Below, piece after piece: positions 52,862 through 60,927 of a stretch of 64,000 nucleotides of DNA; the stretch's first letter is position 1; every line of letters begins with the position of its first letter. This DNA is from DATHKG01 sp035489435 (lineage in GTDB: Bacteria; Bacteroidota; Bacteroidia; Chitinophagales; Chitinophagaceae). Under the pieces are notes generated by a model, which had not been told where the DNA came from, made no database searches, and worked only from the letters and a program-made list of their open reading frames with translations. The translations under genes and the position numbers were made by a program. The stretch lies in assembly GCA_035489435.1 (NCBI GenBank), contig DATHKG010000091.1; one strand, written 5' to 3'.

Positions 52862-53779
52862 ATGATCAGACCAATTTTTTTATACCTCTATATCATCCTT
52901 TTTACATTTAGCTGTGAAACTCCTCGTGGTACTGAAGGTGCCGGAATTAGTCCGGCTAAAAGTTTGTTGCTGAAACAGGATGCAGTTTCGGGAGCTATTT
53001 TTGTATTGAAACAGGACAGGAAAGATACCGTATTAACACAGGTAGCAAAAGCTGATGAGCGACCTTATATCCATCCTATTAATGCTCCCGACGGAAAGGG
53101 TGTGCTTACCGAATACCGTCCGGAACATCATCCGCATCAAACAGGAATTTATTGGGGACTGAAACTGGTAAATGGCCGGGATTATTTTATGAAATGGCAG
53201 GGTGATTACTGGCAGCGTGTTTTGGTAAACGTTATTAAAAATAACGGGCACCAGGTTAAATGGCAAACCGTTTATAACCTGATTGATGAGAAAGCGAATA
53301 TTACACTTGTTGAAACTTCCAATTGGTCGTTGAAGGAAGAAGACGGCAGATATTTACTGGATCTTGAATGGAGAGGAGAAGCAAAAACGGATATAACTTT
53401 TGGAAAGTTTTATGTGGGCGGACTGTTTATCAGGATGCCCTGGAGTAAGGGCACCCCGGGAGAAATTGTCAATGCCATCGGGCAGCGTAACATGGCTTTG
53501 GAAGCGCAGCGCGCCATATGGGCAGACGTTGGTGTGCAGATAGCAGGAAGAGATGATTGGGGTCACATGACTGTATTCGATCACCCCGATAATTCAGATT
53601 TCCCTGTTCCATGGCGGGTAGATACTCAACTGGGGATAGGACCATCGAGACAAATTCTGGGCGACTGGAAATTGAATAAAGGTCAAACAGAAGTTTTTCG
53701 TTATCGGATAGTAATATATACAGGTAACCGTGATGATAAACAATTAACAAAATTATGGAAAGCATATATCTGTGAATAA
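52862..53779 (+). CDS. DUF6807 (PmoA-like) lipoprotein
   Basis: The 305-residue protein has a lipoprotein signal peptide (LYLYIILFTFSC followed by ETPRG) and the DUF6807 domain, marked by RPYIHPINAPDGKGVLTEYRP and EHHPHQTGIYWGL, then a jelly-roll-like body with DHPDNSDFPVPWRVD near the end. Genes of this family are regularly found next to Gfo/Idh/MocA and DUF1080 genes in Bacteroidota and Planctomycetota, and their activity is not established. The clustered histidines may bind metal. It follows the DUF1080 gene after two bases and is translationally coupled by position. Confidence 0.82.
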   Translation: MIRPIFLYLYIILFTFSCETPRGTEGAGISPAKSLLLKQDAVSGAIFVLKQDRKDTVLTQVAKADERPYIHPINAPDGKGVLTEYRPEHHPHQTGIYWGLKLVNGRDYFMKWQGDYWQRVLVNVIKNNGHQVKWQTVYNLIDEKANITLVETSNWSLKEEDGRYLLDLEWRGEAKTDITFGKFYVGGLFIRMPWSKGTPGEIVNAIGQRNMALEAQRAIWADVGVQIAGRDDWGHMTVFDHPDNSDFPVPWRVDTQLGIGPSRQILGDWKLNKGQTEVFRYRIVIYTGNRDDKQLTKLWKAYICE

Positions 53780-53881
53780 CGAACTGATTTTAAAAGTAAC
53801 TCTAAGAAAACTATCGCACTGTTTCCTATCGGAATGTTTATGTGTTATATGATGATAACCTAAAGAAAACTTTATACCCAT

Positions 53882-55042
53882 ATGAATCAAAAAAAGATCA
53901 ATATAGCGATTGTCGGTTTAGGATTCGGAGCTGAATTTATCCCAATTTATCAAAGACACCCTTCTGCAAATATGTATGCGGTTTGTCAACGGGACGAGAA
54001 AAAATTGGCGAACATCAGCAAAGCGTTTGGAATTGAGAAAACTTATAAAGATTACTACGAATTGCTAAAGGATCCTGAAATTGACGCTGTTCATATTAAT
54101 ACACCCATTCAACATCACGCGAAACAAACAATTGCAGCCCTGAGGGCTGGTAAACATGTTGCCTGTACTGTTCCTATGGCAACTACGGTTGAAGAATGCC
54201 GGCAAATTGTTGAAGTAGTTAAAGAAACCGGGCTAACCTACATGATGATGGAAACGGTTGTATATAGCCGTGAATTTTTATTTGTTAAGGAATTGTATGA
54301 AAAAGGTGAGTTAGGAAAGATCCAGTTTCTCCGGGCTTCGCATCAGCAGGAGATGGCTGGCTGGCCTGGCTATTGGGAAGGACTACCTCCTATGTATTAT
54401 GCTACTCATTGTGTTGGCCCGGTGCTGGCGCTCACAAATGCTGAAGCAGAATATGTTTCATGTTTTGGCTCAGGCACAATAGCTGAAAATTTAATTTCAA
54501 AGTACGGTTCTCCTTTTGCAGTAGAAAGTTGCCATATTAAACTTCGCAATTCAGACCTTTCAACAGAGATAACCAGGTCACTATTTAATACCGCCAGGCA
54601 ATACAGGGAAAGTTTCGATGTTTATGGCTCTAAAAAATCTTTCGAATGGACATTAATTGAGCATGAGGACAGTGTTATTCATGTCGGTGAAATTCCTTCG
54701 CGTGTGAAGATCCCTGATTATGCACATTTATTACCACCGGAAATTCAGGCTTTTACTACCTCGGGCGTTTATGATCAGGAGGAAAATCAACACCTTTCAT
54801 TTATACAGGGATCGGGACATGGTGGATCACACCCACACCTGGTCAATGAATTTTTAAACTCACTTTTACAAAAACGTCAACCCTACCCAAATGCCAGCCA
54901 ATCTGCTAACATAACCTGTGTTGGGATTCTTGCCCACGAATCAGCTATGAACGGGGGGGAAATAAAATACCTGCCCGAGTTTACTTTCTTAAAAAGCCAG
55001 GCTGAAAATGAGATACTGGTAAACCCGATGAAACAATTGTAG
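53882..55042 (+). CDS. Gfo/Idh/MocA family protein with altered active-site motif
   Basis: The 386-residue protein has the Rossmann motif IAIVGLGFGAEFIPIY and the usual second motif up to GKHVACTVPMATTVEE. Family members oxidise sugars or inositols at one carbon with NAD(P). In the canonical motif (CEKPLA) the lysine is catalytic; here that position is valine (TVP), so the enzyme may not be a classical dehydrogenase. A histidine pair in YATHCVGPVL fits the typical downstream position. No signal peptide is seen, so it is cytoplasmic, unlike the three enzymes before it. It is the last gene of the island, 102 bases after the DUF6807 gene, and ends before a terminator. Confidence 0.85.
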   Translation: MNQKKINIAIVGLGFGAEFIPIYQRHPSANMYAVCQRDEKKLANISKAFGIEKTYKDYYELLKDPEIDAVHINTPIQHHAKQTIAALRAGKHVACTVPMATTVEECRQIVEVVKETGLTYMMMETVVYSREFLFVKELYEKGELGKIQFLRASHQQEMAGWPGYWEGLPPMYYATHCVGPVLALTNAEAEYVSCFGSGTIAENLISKYGSPFAVESCHIKLRNSDLSTEITRSLFNTARQYRESFDVYGSKKSFEWTLIEHEDSVIHVGEIPSRVKIPDYAHLLPPEIQAFTTSGVYDQEENQHLSFIQGSGHGGSHPHLVNEFLNSLLQKRQPYPNASQSANITCVGILAHESAMNGGEIKYLPEFTFLKSQAENEILVNPMKQL

Positions 55043-55428
55043 ATAAATAGTCTGTGGCCATATCTCCTTGTATCCCTATAAAGGATATTCATCTGATCGA
55101 ACTAAAAAATAAAAGAGGACCAAATAAGGGCCTGCAAACTCATTGATTTGCAGGCTCTTTTGTTTTTAAACTCGCCAGGTCAATTCATATAATACTGTTG
55201 AACTGTCAGTGCTGCAGCAAATCTCCAGAAATCATCCAGTTTTTCGATGTTTTTTTACATTCAAGGAAGTATTCTCATAGGCAGTTGGTTTTAATTCCGT
55301 CCTCTGTGCAAACGGAGTCTTTCTCTACATTCTTCATTCTAACACAACGATTGGTATTGCATTCATATTCACTGGTCCATTTCATCGCTTTAGAGGAACA
55401 CTTGCTTTCACTTAAAAAAAATAACGAT
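55043..55428. other. Intergenic region after the carbohydrate island
   Basis: It holds the terminator at 55130-55168 and then about 260 bases without a recognised gene. The frame of the next gene is open from 55198, but nothing before 55429 reads like protein. Confidence 0.5.
55130..55168 (+). terminator. Terminator of the carbohydrate island
   Basis: GCCTGCAAA (55130-55138) pairs perfectly with TTTGCAGGC (55147-55155) around an eight-base loop and is followed by a T-rich tract (TCTTTTGTTTTT). Confidence 0.9.
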
Positions 55429-55923
55429 ATGGGACAAAGAAACATGCTTGTAAACTTTGAATTTAAAAGTTACCATCTCTTGGGAGTTAGGAATAATCAG
55501 CGTTTAAAATCCCGGAGGCAAAGCGAATTGCCATTGCTGCAAGTGCAGATTGATTTCGCTGCAGGGAAAATGGCAGTGCAGGCTGACATGAAATGTATAA
55601 TACACTTCAGTCGCCACATTGAGAACCAATACCTTTTTGCATACAAAAAGCGATTGCAAATGCAAATGAATATTTTATCGCCAGGCGCAGTTGATCTTGA
55701 TGAAGTATCGTGTGATGGCCTGGTGTTTCCCCTGGAAGGTGAAATCAGCGATGAATCCATTTGGAATAATTGTACTGGTAAGCTTGTTTTGAAGAATACA
55801 TGGGTTAACAATGATAGCAATCGATGGAATCTTGGTTTTTATTTTTATGATCAGTCAACCGATTGCGGCGAAATTAAATTCGATCTTCCTATTTACCTGG
55901 TTAATGGATATGAGGTGAACTGA
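55429..55923 (+). CDS. Small protein of unknown function
   Basis: From the ATG at 55429 the protein has 164 residues, without a signal peptide. It has alternating beta-strand-like segments (NMLVNFEFKSYHLLGV, LPLLQVQIDFAAGKMAVQ, KLVLKNTWVNNDSNRW, GFYFYDQSTDCGEIKFDLP) and an acidic C-terminal part. It does not match a family that is recognised here. The longer open frame from 55198 is not used because those 77 residues have a composition unlike protein. It is a single gene after the island terminator and may be unrelated to it. Confidence 0.5.
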   Translation: MGQRNMLVNFEFKSYHLLGVRNNQRLKSRRQSELPLLQVQIDFAAGKMAVQADMKCIIHFSRHIENQYLFAYKKRLQMQMNILSPGAVDLDEVSCDGLVFPLEGEISDESIWNNCTGKLVLKNTWVNNDSNRWNLGFYFYDQSTDCGEIKFDLPIYLVNGYEVN

Positions 55924-56141
55924 TCGCTGTTGAAACGAGAGGAAAGTAAAAACATTCCCCAAAGCATGATTGCATTAACGGAACCCTTTTTTTACTTACT
56001 TTGGCGATGAACAAAACCAGGAACCCATAAAACCAGTTGCAAATGTGTTATATCGTGCGCGGGCGGATACTTCCCGTTAACTGGTAGATCATTAATTCTG
56101 GCTTGTTTGGGCCAATAATTTTATAGATCAAACATTTAGCT

Positions 56142-57059
56142 ATGCTGGAAATTGTAATAGAAGCACGGAATGCTGCTATCAGTAAATCAATGAAGGTTAA
56201 ACGGATTCTTCCCTTCCGGTTGAGAAGAATGGTTGGTCCATTTATTTTTATGGACCATGCCGGACCGATTACAGAAGTACCTTCAGCATCATCATCATTG
56301 GATGTACTGCCACATCCACATATCGGTCTTTCGACTGTTAGCTACCTTTTTGGCGGGCAGGTCACACACCGTGATAGTTTAGGAGTGGAACAGATTATCA
56401 AGCCTGGTGAGGTGAACTGGATGACAGCAGGCCGGGGGATTGCTCACTCAGAAAGGTTTGAAGATCCGGCTGCACTTGCAGGTGGGAACCTGGAAATGAT
56501 ACAGACCTGGGTAGCTCTTCCTGAAAAATACGAAGAAGCGAACCCTTCATTTAATAATTACACACCGGATCAACTCCCTGTATATACAGACAAGGGTTTG
56601 TGGATGCGACTCATCGCGGGTACCGCATACGGCCTTGGCAACGATGTAAAAACAAACTCACCTCTATGTTATCTGCACGTGGTAATTCAGAAAGATGCAA
56701 GTTTCGGTCTTCCAAAAGAGCATTCAGAACGCGGCTTTTATATTGTAAAAGGAAGCATTGAAATATCGGGAACAAGTTATAGAGAAGGGCAAATGCTTGT
56801 GTTTAATAAAGGTGTTGACCCGCTTATCGTTGCAAAAGAAATTACCATCTTAATGCTGCTGGGTGGAGAACCTTTGGGCGAACGGTTTATCTGGTGGAAC
56901 TTTGTTTCATCCCGTAAGGAACGAATCGAGCAGGCTAAAGAAGACTGGAAACAAGGTCGCATAATATTGCCCCCAACCGATAACAAAGAATTTATACCGC
57001 TACCGGAAGACGATTCCAGACCTGCCGGCACTGCTCCGAGACCGGAACCTTTATCTTAA
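56142..57059 (+). CDS. Pirin family protein
   Basis: The 305-residue protein is a bicupin of the pirin family: VGPFIFMDHAGP, the metal ligands HPHIGLSTVSYLFGG, a further histidine in THRDSLG and GEVNWMTAGRGIAHSERFE, followed by the C-terminal cupin (ERGFYIVKGSIEISG ... LMLLGGEPL). Some bacterial pirins are quercetin dioxygenases, others modulate enzymes; the role here is not known. It should be cytoplasmic. The C-terminus is Pro- and Asp-rich. It is a single gene, upstream of a convergent signalling operon. Confidence 0.88.
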   Translation: MLEIVIEARNAAISKSMKVKRILPFRLRRMVGPFIFMDHAGPITEVPSASSSLDVLPHPHIGLSTVSYLFGGQVTHRDSLGVEQIIKPGEVNWMTAGRGIAHSERFEDPAALAGGNLEMIQTWVALPEKYEEANPSFNNYTPDQLPVYTDKGLWMRLIAGTAYGLGNDVKTNSPLCYLHVVIQKDASFGLPKEHSERGFYIVKGSIEISGTSYREGQMLVFNKGVDPLIVAKEITILMLLGGEPLGERFIWWNFVSSRKERIEQAKEDWKQGRIILPPTDNKEFIPLPEDDSRPAGTAPRPEPLS

Positions 57060-57156
57060 TTGGAGATTTATTCGGAGACAGTAACAGCTGATAGATTTCA
57101 GGAGGCATTTATTTTCCTGAATACTGATATCAACTTTCATCATGAAAGCTGGAAAA

Positions 57157-57615
57157 TTATGAAAGCTGGAAAGTTGAATAATGTCCCTGTTGATTATATT
57201 TTTGAGTGATTAACAATGGATCTGACCAATCCATTTCAATGATTTGCTTCAGCCCTTCAAGCAGACCAGGATAATTTTCTGGTTTCGAAAAATACAGATT
57301 TGCCCCTTCATTGTAGGCGCGGGAAATATGGGTTGGCGACATTGAATTGGTAAACATAACTACTGGTAATTCCTGGTTTCCCATCTCGCGGATACCCTTC
57401 AGCCAATGAAAGCCATCATGTTTTGGCATGTTAATATCCAGGAACACCAGGTCGAAGGAATTGCTGGTAGCTTTCTCTATTTGTTCGAAAGAACTAAAAT
57501 ATGAAACCCTAATGGCCGGGTCTATGTCTTTCACCGCTTCGGCCACCAGTTCATAATCATCCATGTCATCATCTATTACCAAAATAGAATGTACTCTAGT
57601 TTTCGAAAGGTCCAT
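57157..57615 (-). CDS. Stand-alone response regulator receiver
   Basis: The 152-residue protein is a receiver domain with nothing attached: acidic pocket DDD at 15-17, phosphoacceptor Asp60 in VFLDINMP, Thr89 in VMFTNS and Lys111 in FSKPE. All residues needed for phosphotransfer are present. It lacks a DNA-binding or enzymatic output, so it acts by protein contact like Rcp1 or CheY. It lies 73 bases downstream of the PAS histidine kinase on the same strand and has its own -7 box in the spacer, so it may also be expressed separately. It is the natural partner of that kinase. Confidence 0.9.
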   Translation of the reverse strand: MDLSKTRVHSILVIDDDMDDYELVAEAVKDIDPAIRVSYFSSFEQIEKATSNSFDLVFLDINMPKHDGFHWLKGIREMGNQELPVVMFTNSMSPTHISRAYNEGANLYFSKPENYPGLLEGLKQIIEMDWSDPLLITQKYNQQGHYSTFQLS

Positions 57616-57635
57616 TTGAAATGAATTTAATGACG

Positions 57636-57643
57636 CAAAGATA
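57636..57643 (-). promoter_or_regulatory. -7 box of the response-regulator gene
   Basis: TATCTTTG on the minus strand matches TAnnTTTG and lies 21 bases before the start codon at 57615. No TTG is present at the expected distance. Confidence 0.5.
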
Positions 57644-57688
57644 AGAAATTTGAAAAACCTGTTTACCCGGGAAGCCTGTAATACCTAT

Positions 57689-58870
57689 TTAATCCAAATC
57701 GGGTTGTTGACTCAAAGGTAACCAGACAATGATTTTGGTGTAATTATTGATTTCGCTTTCGGCTTCGATAAATCCAAAATGATTTTCAACAATCTTTCTG
57801 CAAAGAGCGAGACCCAATCCCTGGCCCGGGGTTAAATCAAGTTTCCTGAACAACTCAAAAATATGTTCACGGTACCTGGGCTCGAAACCAATTCCGTCAT
57901 CTTTAAATTCCAGTTTTAGATAGTCTTTGTATTTATACTTATTTTCTACGCTCCTGAAAACATTTCTTTTCATAATGGTCGAATGAATGCTTACCTGAAC
58001 CTGGTGATTTTTTCTGAACTTAACGGCATTTGAAAATAAATGATAAAATAAAAGTTGGAGTTGCTCCCTGTCACCTTCCAATATATCCAAAGGATGTTTT
58101 GTGAGCAACATCAATGAAGGATCGATTTCATTATATAATTGTTCAGTTGCGCTTGTAACAACTTTATTCAAATCAACCTGTGTAAAATCATTTATTTTTT
58201 CATTGAGCCAGAGATATTGTTGAAGTCCTCCTACAACAGCCTTTAAATGATCAGATGATTTCAGCAGTTTGGAAAGGGTAGGGGATTGAACTTCCGACTT
58301 CAGTTTGTCTGTAAACAGCAAAATCTTTCTTAGTGGTTCTTTCAGATTATGTGTTACTACATGACTGAACTGTTTCAACTCATGATTCTGTCTTTTTGCC
58401 TGTTCCATCTGGCGGTCCAGGTGAACTGTCTGTGACTGAAGATCAGCCTTAGCCTGCAATAAGGCCGTATTTTCCTTCAAAGCGTTCTCTGCAGCTTTGC
58501 GGGCAAGCAACAACTCATCTTCAAATTTTTTCCGGTTTGGGACTGTGATGAATGCGCAACAGGTGAGTTTACGATTGTCAAAATCTAACCGGTTGGCATT
58601 TAACAAGACAGGCAAATGATCCCCATCGCTGGTGAGCATTGTGATATATAACTCCTCTGCGTGCCCCTGTAGTTTAACGAGTGGAAAAAAATGTGTCTGA
58701 TAGAATATTCGGGTTGAAATCGTGAAGATAATCTCCACGTTCTTTCCAATTAATAACTCTTTGCTGTATTTAAGTATTGAAGCGAGCGTATCATTGACTT
58801 CGAATAAAGTGCCATCATCAGAAAATGCAAAATAACCGCAGGGAGCTTTATCCAGAAGTACGTCACTCAT
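57689..58870 (-). CDS. PAS domain histidine kinase with RsbP-like sensor
   Basis: The 393-residue protein has a PAS domain at about 1-115 (LLDKAPCGYFAFSDDGTLFE ... FFPLVKLQGHAEELYITML), a coiled coil (about 115-165), a HisKA-type dimerisation domain with the phosphoacceptor His174 in VVTHNLKEPLRK, and an HATPase domain with FSNAVKF, DDGIGF and GQGLGLAL. There is no membrane segment, so it is cytoplasmic. From memory, the PAS reads like that of Bacillus RsbP, including APCG and FFPL-KL. Its ATG overlaps the stop of the rsbQ-like gene by four bases, so the two are made together. In Bacillus the partner of RsbQ is a PP2C phosphatase; here the output is a kinase. Confidence 0.88.
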   Translation of the reverse strand: MSDVLLDKAPCGYFAFSDDGTLFEVNDTLASILKYSKELLIGKNVEIIFTISTRIFYQTHFFPLVKLQGHAEELYITMLTSDGDHLPVLLNANRLDFDNRKLTCCAFITVPNRKKFEDELLLARKAAENALKENTALLQAKADLQSQTVHLDRQMEQAKRQNHELKQFSHVVTHNLKEPLRKILLFTDKLKSEVQSPTLSKLLKSSDHLKAVVGGLQQYLWLNEKINDFTQVDLNKVVTSATEQLYNEIDPSLMLLTKHPLDILEGDREQLQLLFYHLFSNAVKFRKNHQVQVSIHSTIMKRNVFRSVENKYKYKDYLKLEFKDDGIGFEPRYREHIFELFRKLDLTPGQGLGLALCRKIVENHFGFIEAESEINNYTKIIVWLPLSQQPDLD

Positions 58871-59673
58871 GCTCTTAGCTGCAGATAATCTTTGATAAGA
58901 TCAATTGTTTCCTGCGGTTCACTCATATGTGGACAGTGACCTTTGGCCTTCATTATCATGAGTGTACTTTTTGGAAGATTTTTATGAAGATATTCGCCAA
59001 CTTCTTTCGGTGCTATTAGGTCATCCGAACATTGTAATACCAGTGCAGGAACCTGTAGTTTCGAAAGATCGTCCCTGTTATCGGAGAAAAATGTTGCCTT
59101 GGCAAACTCACTTGCAATTATCGGGTCCGTGCTGCAAAAACTTTCAGTAAGTTCCTGTCCGAGTTCGGGCCTGTCGGCATTTTTCATTATTTGCGGCGCC
59201 AGGAAATTTGCCCAACCAATATAATTTTTTTCCATAGTCTCCAGCAACCCTTCGATGTCTTTATGATCAAATCCCCCTAAATATCCGTCTTTGTTAATAT
59301 AACAAGGTGATGGTCCAACCATAATCAGATTGCTAAATATTTCAGGTTTTTCAATGGCAGCAAGCAGACCGATCATGCTGCTGACAGAATGGCCAACGAA
59401 AATGATATTGCGAAGATCGAGGGCTTCACAAATATCCAGTACGTCTTGTGCATAACCCTGCAAGGAACTATAACGTTCGGTATTATAACTGGAAATATCT
59501 GATTTTCCAGCGCCTACATAGTCAAATAAAATAACGCGGTAATTTTCTTCAAATTCAGAAGTAAGAAATCGCCACATATTTTGGTCGCATCCAAATCCAT
59601 GGGCGAACAAAATGGCCTTTGTGCCTTTGCCAGAGATCTTTACATTATTACGGGAGAGCACATCTTTAACCAT
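58867..59673 (-). CDS. rsbQ: RsbQ-type alpha/beta hydrolase
   Basis: The 268-residue protein matches RsbQ along its length: LSRNNVKISGKGTKAILFAH, GFGCDQNMW, ILFDYVGAGKSD, YAQDVLDICEALDL, then the nucleophile Ser96 in GHSVSS, and FCSTDPIIASEFAKA. Asp217/218 in CSDDLIAP and His246 in GHCPH complete the triad. RsbQ is needed for the energy-stress signal to the PAS phosphatase RsbP in Bacillus subtilis, and plant D14/KAI2 hormone receptors have the same fold. It lacks a signal peptide. It overlaps by four bases the gene of a PAS histidine kinase, so the pair should form one sensing unit. A complete Bacteroidota promoter lies 44-73 bases upstream. Confidence 0.93.
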   Translation of the reverse strand: MVKDVLSRNNVKISGKGTKAILFAHGFGCDQNMWRFLTSEFEENYRVILFDYVGAGKSDISSYNTERYSSLQGYAQDVLDICEALDLRNIIFVGHSVSSMIGLLAAIEKPEIFSNLIMVGPSPCYINKDGYLGGFDHKDIEGLLETMEKNYIGWANFLAPQIMKNADRPELGQELTESFCSTDPIIASEFAKATFFSDNRDDLSKLQVPALVLQCSDDLIAPKEVGEYLHKNLPKSTLMIMKAKGHCPHMSEPQETIDLIKDYLQLRA

Positions 59674-59716
59674 GATTTGGGCGATTACACTTTTGAGTTA
59701 TCAGAAAACCTAGCTC

Positions 59717-59746
59717 CAAAGATACCGATCCTCAAATTTTTTCCAA
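59717..59746 (-). promoter_or_regulatory. Promoter of the rsbQ-PAS kinase operon
   Basis: On the minus strand TTG (59744-59746) and TATCTTTG (59717-59724) are 19 bases apart, a full match to the Bacteroidota promoter. The leader would be about 40 bases. Confidence 0.75.
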
Positions 59747-59791
59747 GATTATTAAGTATTCTGGCTATTATTGGCTTATACAAAGAAAAAT

Positions 59792-60271
59792 ATGGTCAGC
59801 GAAATAAATCAAACTGCAGAAGCCGGTATGATGATACGGAAACCGGTAGCCATGGTTTACCAGGCGTTTATCGATCCGGAAATCACTACAAAATTCTGGT
59901 TCACAAAAAGCACTGGCAGGCTGGATCACAATCAAACTGTCATCTGGACCTGGGAGATGTACAATGTGAGTGCGGAAGTGATTGTTGTTTCATTAGAGCA
60001 AAACAAAAAAATCAGCGTTCTCTGGGGTGGGCCGGAGCAGAAAACTAAAGTAGACTGGACTTTTACTTCATTGGAAGATTCACGCACTTTTGTGCAGGTG
60101 AAAAATTACGGGTTTGCGGGAACCCTGGATGAAATAATCTCGCAGGTCCGGGATTCCATCGGAGGTTTCACAACTGTTCTTGATGGGTTGAAAGCTTACC
60201 TGGAGCACAATATTCAGCTCAACCTGGTACAGGATAAATTTCCAAAGGGAATAAGTGATCACGGTAGCTAA
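59792..60271 (+). CDS. SRPBCC (AHSA1-like) domain protein
   Basis: From the ATG at 59792 the protein has 159 residues and forms a single START/SRPBCC domain of the AHSA1 type (VAMVYQAFIDPEITTKFWFTKSTGRL ... VIVVSLEQNKKISVLWGG ... VDWTFTSLE ... GGFTTVLDGLKAYLEHN). These proteins have a deep hydrophobic pocket and bind small ligands or act with other proteins; no enzymatic function is assigned. It is divergent from the rsbQ operon. An alternative ATG at 59771 would add seven residues. Confidence 0.8.
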   Translation: MVSEINQTAEAGMMIRKPVAMVYQAFIDPEITTKFWFTKSTGRLDHNQTVIWTWEMYNVSAEVIVVSLEQNKKISVLWGGPEQKTKVDWTFTSLEDSRTFVQVKNYGFAGTLDEIISQVRDSIGGFTTVLDGLKAYLEHNIQLNLVQDKFPKGISDHGS

Positions 60272-60276
60272 GCTTG

Positions 60277-60376
60277 TACCGAACACCTGGCGCACACCTA
60301 ACGAACACTTATAGCGCACACCTATAGCGAACACTTACAGCGAACACTTGTAGTAAACATTCATAGCGAACACTTA
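60277..60376. repeat. Tandem array, 13-base unit
   Basis: Seven 13-base units of the type TAGCGAACACTTA (60277, 60299, 60312, 60325, 60338, 60351, 60364) and one shortened to nine bases (60290) run head to tail. Units 60325 and 60364 are identical. The array lies between the convergent SRPBCC and Nudix genes and reads as GC-richer than the surrounding sequence. Confidence 0.9.
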
Positions 60377-60427
60377 TGATCTGCCTGGTGCTTTCGGAAT
60401 ACCAGCTGCTATCGATTGTTAAGTGAT

Positions 60428-60883
60428 TTATTTCAGGTCGGCAAGCCTGATGAGAAATACAGACTGGGCCTCATTAATTTTTTCCTTTGCCTCTTCTAAT
60501 TTAAACCAACCGGCCTTATCTACTTCAGGAAACGATTTTCTTTTTCCTGATTTTGGTGGCCATTCTATCTCAAAAGTGTTACTCCGGATCTTAGCTGTAT
60601 CCAGATCGCCTTCAACTGCCCAGGCTTCAACAATCTTGCCCCCCTTTTGCTTTATTTCGCCAAGGGAAATAAAACTACCTGTTGGTTTAGTCCCGGTTTC
60701 TTCTTCGAATTCCCTTTTCGCTGTTTTCATCGGATCTTCGTCGGGTTCAATTTCGCCTTTGGGGATGGTCCAGTAACCATTGTCTTTTTTTGCAAAAAAC
60801 GGTCCCCCGGGATGTACAAGGAAAAACTCAATTTCATTTGAATTATTGACCTTGTAAAGCAAGATACCTGCACTCCTTTTCAT
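60428..60883 (-). CDS. Nudix hydrolase
   Basis: The 151-residue protein has a complete Nudix box at about 43-65 (GEIEPDEDPMKTAKREFEEE then TG), with the catalytic glutamates and arginine in place. Nudix enzymes cleave nucleoside diphosphates linked to another group. The start MKRSAGILLYKVNNSNEIEFFLVHPGG suits the group of small Nudix proteins acting on (d)NTPs or diadenosine polyphosphates, but the substrate is not determined. It lies 44 bases downstream of the FtsX-like permease gene on the same strand and may share its transcript. Confidence 0.88.
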   Translation of the reverse strand: MKRSAGILLYKVNNSNEIEFFLVHPGGPFFAKKDNGYWTIPKGEIEPDEDPMKTAKREFEEETGTKPTGSFISLGEIKQKGGKIVEAWAVEGDLDTAKIRSNTFEIEWPPKSGKRKSFPEVDKAGWFKLEEAKEKINEAQSVFLIRLADLK

Positions 60884-60927
60884 GACCTAATATACGATAA
60901 GCAGGAACATCACCAGATCTGAATACA

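Noticed and set aside
55198..55428. N-terminal extension of the small protein at 55429
   Set aside because: The added residues have a composition unlike protein and begin right after the island terminator; the ATG at 55429 starts a better sequence.
60272..60427. A small gene in the 13-base array
   Set aside because: The period is not a multiple of three, so no frame stays regular; no start with a plausible product.
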